Shown in pieces: positions 21,482 through 32,494 of a stretch of 64,000 nucleotides of DNA; within the stretch, counting starts at the first letter, position 1, and every line of letters begins with the position of its first letter. The position numbers were made by a program, and so were the translations under genes. The notes beneath the pieces were generated by a model. It was not told the DNA's origin, made no database searches, and was given only the letters and a program-made list of their open reading frames with translations. Origin of the DNA: Mycoplasmopsis anatis. Its GTDB lineage: Bacteria > Bacillota_I > Bacilli_A > Mycoplasmatales > Metamycoplasmataceae. The stretch spans positions 62,001-126,000 of the forward strand of contig NZ_LR215035.1 of the NCBI RefSeq assembly GCF_900660655.1. Direction: 5' to 3'.

Positions 21482-24400
21482 ATGAACTTTTATAGAGATA
21501 ATCATTTAGCAAGTTTCTTTAAGATGTTAAATTTGGATGATATGAAGAGTTTTAAGGATTCATTTATTGTAGATGATGAAATTATTTTTAATGAAAATAA
21601 TTCAGGAATTCCTGTATATAAATTTACCATAGGTTCTTATTCAATGCCCTCTGTTGAGGACTTTTTCACATTATTACTAAAAGTATCAGAAATTAAAAAC
21701 CAAATTTTCAAAATTAAATTTCATATTACCAGCAAATTTTTTGAACCAAGCGAAATAAAGAAATACATTATACGCATTCATGAAATTTATGGAGGATTAA
21801 ACAATCTACACGCTTACCTAACAAAAATTGGTGAAATTAAATCTAATATAAATAATGAAAGTTATATTATAGAAGTAAAAGAGACAATAAACAAAGATCA
21901 AACCACTAAAATTTATGAAGCAGAGATTGAAAAAGTAAATAATTTTTTACATAAAATTGGATTAAAATGGTTTAAATTAATCCTACATGTGAATGAAGTT
22001 ATTGATGTTGATGAATATAATAGAAAAATGAATGAAAAGAAAAAAGAAGAACTAGAACTTTTCATGAAGAAAATTGAAGAAACTGAAAAAAAGGATAACT
22101 TAATTACTTTTAATGCACCTAAAGTAAAATTTAATAGACCCACAAAAAACTATGTAAAAATGAAAATTAATGAAATTAATTCTGATCAGTCTCTTTACAA
22201 TAAAACTGATGTTAATACAGTAGGAGAAATTTTTAATACAGATTATTTAGTTTCAAAAAATGGATTTCATATTTACACTTTTGTTGTAACTGATTATAAC
22301 GATGCTATAGAAGTTAAAAAAATATCTAAAGCTGTCATTGAAAATACCCCTAAAATAGGAGATACTATTGAAATTTTCGGAACAATAGAGAACGACTTTA
22401 GAAATAGACGTTTCATAATGTTGGATAATTTTGTGAAAACATCTAAGCTCTTTGAGGATAAAAAAGATATTTATGAAAGAAAAAGAGTTGAATTAAACAC
22501 AAGAAGTAAAATGAATACAATGGATGGTATTTTGGAAGCTAAGGAAATTTTAGATATCGCTTCAAAATATGGGCACAAGGCTGTAGCTTTGGTTGACAAC
22601 ACCAGTGTTCAAAACTTTCCTAAATTCTTTTATGAATCAAAAAAATCTGGAGTAAAGCCAATTTACGGTGTAACTTTTAATGTCATTCATAAAAACAATA
22701 TGGCAGTTATAGGAAATGTTCTGGATGCACAATTGAGGGATGTTGAATATGTTTCATTTGATATTGAAACCACACATTTAAGTCCTCATATCGGAGATAT
22801 AATTGAGTTTGGTGCTTCAATAGTAAAAGATGGTAAAATAGTTGAAAAAATTCAATTTTTCCTAAAAACTGAACAAAAACTATCAGATTTTACTAAAGAA
22901 CTTACGAAAATTACCGATGATATGCTTCAAAAACAAGGTGTTGAACAAATCACAGGATTATTAAGAATTAGAGAAATTTTACACAATAAAGTAGCAGTAG
23001 CTCACAATGTACAGTTTGACTATAACTTTATTTTTGAAAAACTAAGACAAAATAATATCGAATTACCAAATACTACTTTTATTGACTCATTAGTTATTTC
23101 TAGATTACTTTTTCCGAATAAATACAAACATAAACTTGAAAACTATTGTTCATATTTAGGAGTTGAGTACTCTAGAGATATAGCTCACCGTGCGGACTAT
23201 GATGCAGAGGTTTTAGCAAACGCATGAAGAGGGTCATTTCAAAAATTACAAGACTTACAAATAACAAGTTTTAAAGAATTATATGAATATAAGGATAATT
23301 CTTTATATGAAAAGACAAGAGCAGCAAATATTACTATTTTAGCCCTTAATCAGCAAGGATTAAAAGAGTTATTTGAATTAGTGACTTTTGCACTAACTGA
23401 TAATTTTTATAAAGAACCTAAACTTTTTTATGAAGATTTACCTAGAAGCAAAAATTTATTAATTGGTTCATCCGGAATACAAGGAGATTTAATCGATTCA
23501 TTACTTTATTCTTCAAAGGATAAAATTGATTATTACATCGACCTATTTGATTATATTGAAATACCAGCACCACAAAATTTAAAACATAAAGTTGGTTATG
23601 GTGAATTTACCGAAGAAGAAATTCAAAGACTACTAAAATATTTAGTTTTAAGGTCAAAACAAAAACAAAAAATGGTAGTTGCAATTGGTGATGTTAGATA
23701 TGAATCTAAAAAAGACTTGTCGGTTTATTCTATTTTAGTTAATTCTAAAGGTATAGGTGGAGTTTCTCATTATCTATACAATTACGATAGAGATGTTAAA
23801 TTACAACTTCCTTATAATGATTTTTTAACAACTGATGAAATGATTCAAGAATTTAAATTTCTAAATGATATTAAACTAATTGAAGAGATAGTGATTGATA
23901 ATCCAAATAAAATTGCTGATTTAGTTGAAGAAATTGAAGTTATTAAAAAAGATTTATATACACCAAAATTTGATGATTCAACAATCAAATTACCTGAATT
24001 AGTATACAAAACTGCTCATGAGATATATGGTGAGAAATTGCCTGAAATAGTTGAAAAAAGAATAAAGAAAGAAATTGAACCTATTCTTAAATATGGTTTT
24101 GACGTTGTTTATTGAATTTCTCATATTTTAGTTAAAAAATCTTTGGATAATGGTTATTTAGTTGGTTCGCGTGGATCTGTTGGTTCTTCACTAGTTGCTA
24201 CTTTGAGTGGAATAACAGAAATTAACCCTCTAGAACCGCATTATATTTGTGAAAATTGCAAGCATTTTGAAATTGCTAATGTTCCTGGTATTACTTCAGG
24301 GTTTGATCTAGAAGCTAAAAATTGTCCAAATTGCAGTATCTCTATGAAAAGAGATGGGCAGTCAATTCCTTTCGAAACTTTCTTAGGTTTTAATGCTGAC

Positions 24401-25849
24401 AAAGTTCCTGACATCGACTTAAACTTCTCTGGCGATTATCAACCTGTTATTCATGATGAAGTTAAGAGACTTTTTGGAGATGGACATACATTTAGAGCAG
24501 GTACTATATCAACAATAGCTGAAAAAACCGCTTATGGTTATATTAAAGCAGTTAATGAAGAACAAAAATTAAACTATTCTCCTTTATTTATTGAATTTCT
24601 TTCTAAGAAACTTGAAGGTGTTAAAAAAACTACAGGTCAACATCCAGGTGGGATTATCATTATTCCTAAAGAATTTAGCGTAGAAGATTTTACCCCTGTA
24701 AACTACCCAGCTAATGATATGAGTAGTACTTGAAAAACGACACACTTTGAATATCGTGCTATACATGATAATGTGTTAAAATTAGATATTCTAGGTCATG
24801 TTGATCCGATGGCTATTAAAATGTTGGAGAGATTAACTGGTTTAAATGTTAAAAAAGATATACCGGTAAAGGATGAAAATGTTATAGGTATTTTCTCAAA
24901 TACCAAATCATTAGGAATTAAACCAGAAGATATTGGTGGTGAACCTACTGGTGCTTTAGGAATACCAGAATTTGGTACAGGTTTTGTTAGACAGATGTTA
25001 AGTAAAGCAAACCCAAGCAGCTTTGCTGATTTAGTATCTCTATCAGGTCTTAGTCATGGTACAAACGTATGATTAAATAATGCACATGATTTAATAGTTA
25101 ATGAAGGGCTAACTCTTAAAGACGTCATTTGTTGTAGAGATGACATTATGATTTATTTAATGTCTAAAGGAATTGAACCATCTTTATCTTTCAAAGTTAT
25201 GGAACAAGTTCGTAAAGGTAAAAGCATAACTGCTGAGCAAGAAAAAGAATTGTTAAGCAAAAATGTTGAAACTTGATATATAGAAAGTATGAAAAAAATT
25301 GAATATATGTTCCCTAAGGCTCATGCAACTGCATATGTTTTAATGGCTTGAAGAATTGCGTGGTTTAAGGTTTATTATCCATTGGAATTTTATGCAACAT
25401 TCTTTACAACACGTTGTGAAGCTTTTGATTTAGTCACGATGATGAATGACTATGGAGCAAATAAAATTAACAATAAAATTACCGAAATAAATTCAAAAGA
25501 TAAAAAAGATAGAAGTACAAAAGAACAAAATTTAATTCCTACACTTGAATTAGCCAGAGAGATGTATAGTAGAGGTTATAAAATAAGTAATATAAATATT
25601 TATAAGTCTCTTGAAATTGAATGAGTAGTTGATAAGGAAAACAAAGCATTAATTCCACCATTTAGTGTAATTGACGGACTTGGATATAACGTTGCTCATA
25701 CGATAATAAATGCTAGAAATGAAAGACCATTTCTTTCAGTTGAAGATTTTAAAAGACGTACTTCTGTTAATCAAACTCAATTCAAAGATATGCAGGAATT
25801 AGGAATTTTTGATGAGTTGGATGAAACTGACCAAATGAGATTGTTTTAA
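21482..25849 (+). CDS. polC: DNA polymerase III PolC-type alpha subunit
   Basis: The 1455-residue replicative polymerase carries its own proofreading exonuclease. After an N-terminal domain and an OB-fold (about 230-330) comes a PHP domain split by the exonuclease, whose DEDD residues sit in SFDIETTHL (D427), [10 protein letters not shown] and HRADYDAEV. The polymerase palm has PDIDLNF with aspartates near 977 and 979, a zinc-type CENCKHF...CPNC module just before it, and [12 protein letters not shown] ahead of that. ATG 21482 has AGAGG upstream; an earlier in-frame ATG at 21455 lacks one. Many TGA codons encode Trp. In the PHP domain the usual HxH reads NTR and TDH reads VDN, so its metal site appears lost. 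Confidence 0.96.
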
Positions 25850-25901
25850 CAAAAAATTATTTTTAGTATAATATCCTAGATATTATTAAGGAGACATACA
25901 A

Positions 25902-26228
25902 ATGTTAAATACAAAAGAACTCAAACAAACAAGAACAATCTCTCTTGTTCTAATCATTTTAGCAGTAATTTCATTCCTTGTTGTTATTTTAGGATGAATT
26001 TTACCTATATTACGGATTGCTTCATGAATATTTTCAATTGTTAATTTAGTTTTAATGATTGTTGCTGCAATAAAATCAAGCAAAATCGATAGAGTGTCAA
26101 TGATTTTAATTATTGTTGGAATTTTTATCAGTATTGTGGGAATTATTGGATTAATTTTATTGATTTTAAAAATTAACAAACTTTTAAGTGAAAATGAAAC
26201 AAGCGAACACGTACAAATCACCGAATAA
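25902..26228 (+). CDS. Small membrane protein with three helices
   Basis: A 108-residue protein starting at ATG 25902 with AAGGAG upstream. Three hydrophobic segments are visible (about residues 14-40, 42-62 and 70-95), and the C-terminus is charged (ENETSEHVQITE). Two TGA codons encode Trp. It lies 52 bases after polC with its own promoter-like TATAAT at about 25867. I do not recognise its function. Confidence 0.7.
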
Positions 26229-26241
26229 TATTAATAATAAA

Positions 26242-26272
26242 GGTTGGAGTTAAATCTAACTTTTATTTTTAT
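26242..26272 (+). terminator. Terminator after the small membrane protein
   Basis: GGTTGG and CTAACT(T) pair (with one G-T) around an AGTTAAAT loop and run into TTTTATTTTT. Confidence 0.55.
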
Positions 26273-26273
26273 A

Positions 26274-26302
26274 CAAAAAACCGACAAAATTAATGTCGGT
26301 CT
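26274..26302 (-). terminator. Terminator of the peptidoglycan-fragment operon
   Basis: On the minus strand ACCGACA and TGTCGGT form a 7-bp stem followed by six T's, a few bases past the anmK stop. Confidence 0.75.
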
Positions 26303-26305
26303 TGT

Positions 26306-27430
26306 TTAATAAGATATTTTTCCTAAAATAACCTCTTCGAATGCTCCTGTTGAGCTAGTTAGATTACCACTTTGTTTTGTATATGTAAGGTAACCTAATA
26401 AAGCAAACTGAGCAGCCTCTTTTGAATCACTAGTAATACCTAGTTTTCCAAAATCGTATACTTTTATTGGTTTCAATAATTTTTGTAAAGTTTTAACTAT
26501 AAATGGATTATTCGCTCCACCGCCACATACATAAACTTCATATTTTTTATCATCTTTAATAATAAATTTATTATATGAATCAGCAATTATATATGCTGTA
26601 AAAAAAGTAATTGTAGTGATAATATCTTTAGGAGAAACATAATTGAATTTATCTATAATTTGTTTGAAGTATATGTCACTATATTTTTCTCTTCCAGTGG
26701 ATTTGGGTGGTTTTTGCTCATAGTAAGGATCATTTTTTAAGAATTCAAGAAGCTCTTTATTCACCTTACCACTAAGAGCTATTTTAGCATCCTTGTCATA
26801 GTCTTGATTATAAAAGTATTTCATACATTTATCAATTAGAACATTTCCTGGACCGTTATCAAATGCAAGCGGATGATCGCCAATAACTGATACATTACTC
26901 ATTCCGCCAATATTTTGAAATAATCTAATTTTATTTTTATCTTTATACAAGATTTGATCAAGTTTAGGAACTAAAGGAGCTCCTTGACCTCCAACTGCAA
27001 TATCTGCAGGACGAAAATCTCCAATAGTAGTAATTTTAGTTTTTTTAGCGATTACACTAATATCACCCAATTGTAAGGTTGATTTCACTTCTGTGTCATT
27101 TGGGTCTATTAAATGATAAATTGTTTGTCCATGACTTGAGATAAATTTAATTTCTTCCTTATTTAATTTGTTCTCTTTAATGAATTTATTAACTTCGTTT
27201 GCGTAAAAATTTGCTATTTCAAAATTTAATGAACATAAAAATCTGCTGGTGATATTTTGTTCAAATGACTTCATTATTTTATTTTTTAACTGTGATGGAA
27301 TAGGAACCATTTTGAAGTTTAATAAATTCATTTTTATTTTTTTACCATCGCTAATTTCAACATGAGCAATATCGAGTGCATCAACACTTGTGCCACACAT
27401 TAAACCGATAGCTTGAATTTTATTTTTCAA
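26306..27430 (-). CDS. anmK: Anhydro-N-acetylmuramic acid kinase
   Basis: AnmK opens the 1,6-anhydro ring of anhydro-MurNAc and phosphorylates it to MurNAc-6-phosphate, the substrate of MurQ. The protein (about 374 residues) has the ASKHA-fold phosphate motif GLMCGTSVDALD near the N-terminus, DFRPADIAVGGQGAPLVP in the middle (catalytic Asp region), NIGGMSNVSV, FDNGPGNVLID and the adenosine motif CGGGANNPF near the end. All parts of the family are present. No ATG fits the start: TTG 27430 has AAAGG seven bases upstream and overlaps the mupG stop by 11 bases; TTG 27445 is an alternative. It is the last gene of the operon. Confidence 0.92.
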   Translation of the reverse strand: MKNKIQAIGLMCGTSVDALDIAHVEISDGKKIKMNLLNFKMVPIPSQLKNKIMKSFEQNITSRFLCSLNFEIANFYANEVNKFIKENKLNKEEIKFISSHGQTIYHLIDPNDTEVKSTLQLGDISVIAKKTKITTIGDFRPADIAVGGQGAPLVPKLDQILYKDKNKIRLFQNIGGMSNVSVIGDHPLAFDNGPGNVLIDKCMKYFYNQDYDKDAKIALSGKVNKELLEFLKNDPYYEQKPPKSTGREKYSDIYFKQIIDKFNYVSPKDIITTITFFTAYIIADSYNKFIIKDDKKYEVYVCGGGANNPFIVKTLQKLLKPIKVYDFGKLGITSDSKEAAQFALLGYLTYTKQSGNLTSSTGAFEEVILGKISY

Positions 27431-28511
27431 ATGTAAACCTTTCAAGAGGTTTTAAATAATCTAATAAGATCAACTCTTCATCTACTATTTTACCTACAAC
27501 ACTTTTACCGCTGTCGATATTTTTTTGTTCCTGTAAAATAATTTGTAATTCACCTTTATATTGACCGTAGTTGTTATTGCAAATTACAACATCACCTTTT
27601 GTGAGTACCTCTGGTGTATTATGGGCAGGAAAATCTTCAGATTTATATTTAACTCTTGATTGGGTTGATCTAACACTATATGAATTTGTGTCTCCGCGTC
27701 TAAAATGTGGATTATTAAATAAAATAGTATTTTCTATTTCTGAATTATTTATTAACGAGTCTCTTTCAAGTCTAAAACTAATGATTGGATTTTGGTGAAC
27801 TTTTGCAAGAAGTTTTAATTCTTCTTCACTGGCAAAAGAATTACCAATAATTGTGTCATCAATTAAACCTGTAGCTCTATAAAACTTATATTGCGAATCA
27901 ATTCTCATGTTTCTAAGTAACTCAAGTGATACTAGTCCATGTGATAACACTCATGGACCAACTTTTGCTGAATGAGAAGTAATAAATGCTGCAGTTTTAA
28001 TATTATTTTCCTTGAATTTTTGGGTAATTTTGTTAAAGAATTCTAATGAAAGACCTGTGTACGCTTGAGGATAGAAATTATGTGATGCAATCAGCATCTC
28101 TTTGTTAGGATTGTATGAAAGGATATTATCAAAGTATTTGTTATCATTTGAAATATTAATTTCTATCATTAAATTTTGCGGATTATATGTCATGTCCGCT
28201 TCTTTTTTACCGTCAAAGCCCATATCTAAACGAATTCCATCAGCGTTAAGTTTGCTAAAGAATGTTAGATCATCATAAGATGCACCAAATTGTTCAAAAA
28301 CTCTTGGATTTACATCCAGGATTATGATAAAGCCAAGTTTGTGTGCATATTCATTAATTTCACTAAAGATTTTTATGGTTTCCTCTTTATCTGTTGTAGC
28401 AGAAAGAAGACATGAAAAAACTCTTTTAAATCCATATTTATGAGCTAATTCAAGGTATTTGAATATATCATTTTTATCTTGTTTTTCAGGATAAATTGAA
28501 ATTCCAAGCAT
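27420..28511 (-). CDS. mupG: 6-phospho-N-acetylmuramidase MupG (DUF871)
   Basis: A 363-residue protein of the DUF871 family. The N-terminal TIM-barrel part has MLGISIYPEK, GFKRVFSCLLSA, IIILDVNPRVFEQFG, DGIRLDMGFDG, LIEINISN-like strands and ASHNFYPQAYTGL; the C-terminal beta part has FRRGDTNSYSVRSTQSR and GDVVICNNNYGQYKGELQI. In Staphylococcus aureus MupG hydrolyses the imported disaccharide MurNAc-6-phosphate-GlcNAc. The neighbours here (PTS subunits, MurQ, AnmK) support the same role. The ATG overlaps the stop of the preceding membrane gene as TAATG, so translation is probably coupled. Confidence 0.88.
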
Positions 28512-28858
28512 TATTTTTTTCCTTTCCTTTCTTTTGTGTCATATTTGGTTCAACCCGCTGCTTTTTTAGCTTTATCAATACGTAATTTTCTTCAGATATC
28601 TCAACGATTTAAGAAAACACATACACTAAAACCCATAAATAAACAAGTAGGAAAACCAGCACTATACAAGATGATTTCGCCATTGACATTTTCGATAATC
28701 ATTGGTGTTGCAATTAATAGTAAAACTATAAATGGAAGTGGAACAATAATTCAAGAAGAAATTTTTTTAATTCATTTTAGTTCTCAAGTGTAGAAACCAA
28801 TAAAGTAACCAATAATAGCAGTTAACATTAAGGTTATTGTAAATCAAAATTCACTCAT
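28511..28858 (-). CDS. Operon-embedded membrane protein, unknown function
   Basis: A 115-residue protein with three hydrophobic segments (about residues 3-24, 34-54 and 63-85) and a basic C-terminus (RKLRIDKAKKAAGW...). Seven of its Trp codons are TGA, which would hide the gene under the standard code. It starts two bases after the EIIC stop and ends overlapping the mupG ATG, so it belongs to the operon. I do not recognise the family; a helper of EIIC is possible from position alone. Confidence 0.65.
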
Positions 28859-30295
28859 TTTTAAGCTTTTACTTTATTTTTTCTTTTGAATATACTTCTT
28901 GAATTAATTTCTTTTCTTACTTGTTCACGAATTAATTCTTCATTATATTCAACATTATCTTTTTTAGCTTGTTCAATTCTTTCTTGAGTTTCTTGTTCAA
29001 TTTCTTCTCTAACCATTTTTCTATCATATGCTTTAGCAAATGGGAATCATATTAATGCACTAACGAACATTAAGAAGAATGTAAATACACAAGCTTGTCA
29101 ACTAAGCCCAGTTGCCAATAGCGCTCCCACTGGTGTAGGAAGAGTTCAACCTGCTGTTTGTGTTGCAACAGGGATAATATTAAGTTGCATGCAAACAAAG
29201 GTTATTGTTCCTAAAGCGATAGGTGAAAGAATTGCTGGTAAAGCTAAATATGGGTTAAGAACTAATGGATATCCAAAGATAATTGGTTCATTAATATTGC
29301 AAATACCTGGGATGATTGATGGGTATGTAATAGCTCTTATATATTTAGATTTAGCAAATAACAACATTACTAAAATTAAACCAAATGTAGCTCCATCTCC
29401 ACCAATTCATACGAATCATTGATAGAATGGTTCGGTAATAATTATTCCACCATCTTTTGCAAATAATTGAGTAACTTTTAATGTTGTAAGTAATTGAGTG
29501 TTTTGTCCAATTGCAACTAATCAGAATGGTCTAGCTAGTGCACCAACAACAGATACACCGTGAATTCCAGCGATTCAAAGAATCATAATTAGTAATACAA
29601 CTAAAACAAATCCTAGATAGTTATTTCCTGCAAATAATCCTTGTAAAGGAGCTAGAATGTAGTTTGCATATGAGTGAATGTTAAATTCCAAGAAGTTGAA
29701 AACAACTAAACAAGGAATCATAACAAAAATCATTGGTATTAAAGCGTTAAATGGTTTTGCAACAACTGCTGGAACGCTTTTTGGCAGTCTAATCATAATG
29801 TTGTATTTAGTACAAATTCTGAAGATTTCGACTGAAAAAATTGAAATTAAGATTCCTCCAAAAACTGTAGCACTACCAAATGATGCTGTTGTAAATTGTG
29901 GGTTTCCTATAGTTTTGTATGTAGGTCCTGTAATACTAATAAGATAAGCAATTAAAGTCATTAAAATTGCTTGTTGTTCATCTAATTTGTATGTTTTAGC
30001 TAGGGAACGTGAAATACCCATAACTGCAAAAAGTCCAAGCATTGGATAAGTTAGACGATATGGAAGCATAAGTAAATATGCTCACTTACCACCTGCTTTT
30101 TGCATTAAGATATCTATACCTAATGTAGCGGTTGCTCCAATAGGGAAGAAAAAGATAATCATGAATGTAGAACCAATTAGAAGAATAGGAATGATTGAAA
30201 TCATACCATTTCTAATTGCATTAATGTATCTGTTTTCACCAATTTTAGCCATGATTGGCATAAAAATACGTTCGATAGATTTAAGAAGATTTGTG

Positions 30296-31602
30296 TAAAC
30301 TAGGACACAAAAAGTTGACAAATAAATGTCAACTTTTTTTATTGGAGGAAATATGGGAAAACATTTATCTTCCAATCATTGATTCGAACTCATCAATGAT
30401 TGGAATAATGGATTATCTAGAAAGATAATCCTTGAAAAATATATTAATTTTTCTGGGCACTGAAAGTTAAAAGCCAACGGGATAAGAACTTTTTTTAGAA
30501 CATTAAAATATAGAGCAAAAGTTTATAATAAAGGTATGGAATACATTTTAACAAGCAAAAAACATCCTAGTGAGATGAAGAAACGTGGAAGACCCAGAAA
30601 AGAAAATAAAGATCAAGAAATTGATTGAAGTGATTTTAAGAGAGAAGAATTGATAGAAATTGCTAAAAGATATGTTGAGATAACTAAAGACATGCCTAAA
30701 AGAGAAAAAACAAAAGAATCAAAAGCATTAACTGAAACATCAATTACTAAAATTTCTAAATTATTGAAGATTTCAAGACAATCTATTTATAATACAAGAA
30801 AAAGAGATTGTTCAACTAAAAAATGAAATTCTACAATACCTGAAAAATATAGAGAAGAGATTTTAGAAGCTAGAAGAAAACATAAAAATGCAGGCAGAAC
30901 TAAATTATCAAAAATCATGCAAAATGACTTTAATATAGTATTAAATGAAAGAACTTTAGGGAGATTTCTTAGCAAAAACAACTTAAATTCAGAAATAAGA
31001 AAACGTAGAAGAACAAAAGAAATAAAAGATATTAATTACATAGGAGAAGACTTAGTTAAAAGAGATTATAACGATTCTCAAAATCTCAATATTAAGTGTA
31101 CTGATATAACATACTTACCTGCTACAAAAGATGCAATCCAAAACCACGTTTATCTTTCTGTGATTATTGATCATAGATCTAAATTAGTTGAATCATTTCA
31201 ACTATCTTTTTACAATGATCTTGACTTAGTTATGGATAATTTAAATAAAAATAATTTCAATAATAAAACTTTTATAGTTCATTCGGACCATGGATTTCAA
31301 TATACAAACGAAAGATTTATAGATAAAGTCAAATCATTGAATGGAAGAACTTCATACTCAAGAATTGGTAATAGTCTGGATAATAGAGAAGCAGAATATT
31401 GGTTCTCGGTGTTGAAAACTGAATTCATTAGAGATTTGAATGTAAGAAATTTAACGTTAAAAATGTTAAATGATGAAATAAAAAAATTCATAAATTATTA
31501 TAATAATGAAAGAATACAATCAAATTTAAATTGAAAAACACCAAAGCAATTTGCAATGATGTCTTAAAATATTTTTTTGTCAACTTTCGTTGTCCTAGTT
31601 TA
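30296..31602 (+). mobile_element. IS3-family insertion sequence, copy 2
   Basis: 1307 bp with the same ends as copy 1 (TAAACTAGGACA / TGTCCTAGTTTA). A 3-bp direct repeat GTG flanks it (30293-30295 and 31603-31605). It lies in the opposite direction to the PTS operon and splits the EIIC gene close to its start. Internal terminator hairpins may also reduce transcription into mupG and anmK. Confidence 0.92.
30353..31567 (+). CDS. IS3-family transposase, copy 2
   Basis: The same 404-residue single-frame DDE transposase as at 9225. The only difference I saw is base 31445, where AGA (Arg) replaces the TGA (Trp) of copy 1, in the stretch LNV-R-NLTLKML near the C-terminus, outside the catalytic residues. 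ATG 30353 follows GGAGG. Confidence 0.9.
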
Positions 31603-31635
31603 GTGACTTTTGAGTTTTTTATTTTCTCTTTTTCA

Positions 31636-31944
31636 TTATTCCTCCATTAATCTTTTAATATTTGTTAATAATTTATTAGCTCCAAGCGGAGTATACTCAG
31701 CCATTTGGATTTGATAAATTAATTTATTTTTGCTTTTAGCGAATTGCTCTACTTGATCGTATCTATATTTCACTTGTGGAGCTACTAAAACAATGTCAAA
31801 ATCATTTTGATATTCATCCATTTCAGGTAGTCCAATTGCATTAGCACTAAAATTATTTATTTGAAGATTTTTTGCCTCTTTTTCAAGTGAATTTATTAGT
31901 ATTTGTGTACTCATTCCACCTGAACATATTAATAAAACTTTCAT
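31636..31944 (-). CDS. PTS EIIB (lactose/cellobiose family)
   Basis: The 102-residue cytoplasmic domain takes phosphate from EIIA and passes it to the sugar bound by EIIC. The phosphorylated cysteine is Cys7 in LLICSGGMST, the usual P-loop-like start of this family, and VLVAPQVKYRYDQV matches the conserved core. The ATG overlaps the preceding stop (TAATG), and its own stop overlaps the EIIC ATG in the same way. The gene looks intact. Confidence 0.92.
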   Translation of the reverse strand: MKVLLICSGGMSTQILINSLEKEAKNLQINNFSANAIGLPEMDEYQNDFDIVLVAPQVKYRYDQVEQFAKSKNKLIYQIQMAEYTPLGANKLLTNIKRLMEE

Positions 31945-32483
31945 TATTTTACTTCCTCTTTTTTAGATTTTTTAAGTACTATTAATAAAATTAGAAGTAC
32001 TGCTACAAAAGCGAAGTAAACGAATACAACTGATAAAATGATATATTTAATTTTATCGTTATTAGCTGTTAAAACACTTAGCTGGCTATCAACTAAAGGT
32101 TTACCATTTTGTAGTAGATCATATACTAAACTTGGTTCAAAAGCCTTATAGCTTATAGCACTAAAGATTGCTGTAATAACTGCAAGAACAGTTAAAAAGA
32201 TTACTAAAATAGATAAAATATTATCTTTTTTTGATACAGTAACGTTATCTTTTTTGTTTTTAATTAAGGCTTTAAGAACATAATAAAGAGCTAAAGCAGC
32301 AAAAAGAATCATGATAATTACTGTAACATTCATATTCATATCACCATATTTGTGTGCTTGAATTGCAAAATCAGTTTTTCCCGATTGAATAATTTTAGGA
32401 ATAAAAGATAATGTCCCAGTTATAGAAAATATCACACTTAATAATGAAAGCACGAATGGACGGATCATTTTCCCTTTTAACAT
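31944..32483 (-). CDS. Operon-embedded four-helix membrane protein
   Basis: A 179-residue protein between EIIA and EIIB with four hydrophobic helices (about residues 9-29, 52-72, 88-110 and 145-170) and a lysine-rich C-terminus. A probable extracellular loop lies between helices 3 and 4. AAAGG precedes the start, which is 12 bases after the EIIA stop; the stop overlaps the EIIB ATG. I do not recognise the family. Its position suggests a role in uptake or in anchoring the system. Confidence 0.7.
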   Translation of the reverse strand: MLKGKMIRPFVLSLLSVIFSITGTLSFIPKIIQSGKTDFAIQAHKYGDMNMNVTVIIMILFAALALYYVLKALIKNKKDNVTVSKKDNILSILVIFLTVLAVITAIFSAISYKAFEPSLVYDLLQNGKPLVDSQLSVLTANNDKIKYIILSVVFVYFAFVAVLLILLIVLKKSKKEEVK

Positions 32484-32494
32484 GTTTTTCCTTT

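Larger units (their letters stand above)
28861..31636 (-). pseudogene. PTS EIIC (lactose/cellobiose family), split by IS3 and frameshifted
   Basis: The membrane permease of a sugar phosphotransferase system. The main part (30295 down to 28861, about 478 residues) is intact, with ten or so helices, the substrate motif NEPIIFGYPLVLNP and an Arg/Glu/Lys-rich tail. The true start is ATG 31636, which overlaps the EIIB stop as TAATG behind GGAGG. From that ATG the frame stops after five codons. One extra A in the A5 tract (31629-31633 on the plus strand) would give MKKEKIKNSKVTNLLKSI, a normal EIIC start, once the IS (30296-31602) is removed. So there are two lesions. A frame also enters from inside the IS, but it has no convincing start. 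Confidence 0.82.

Noticed and set aside
30082-30375. A chimeric EIIC start inside the IS3 element
   Set aside because: The frame is open into the IS, but the ATG at 30375 has no proper ribosome binding site. The TAATG coupled start at 31636 fits the rest of the operon.
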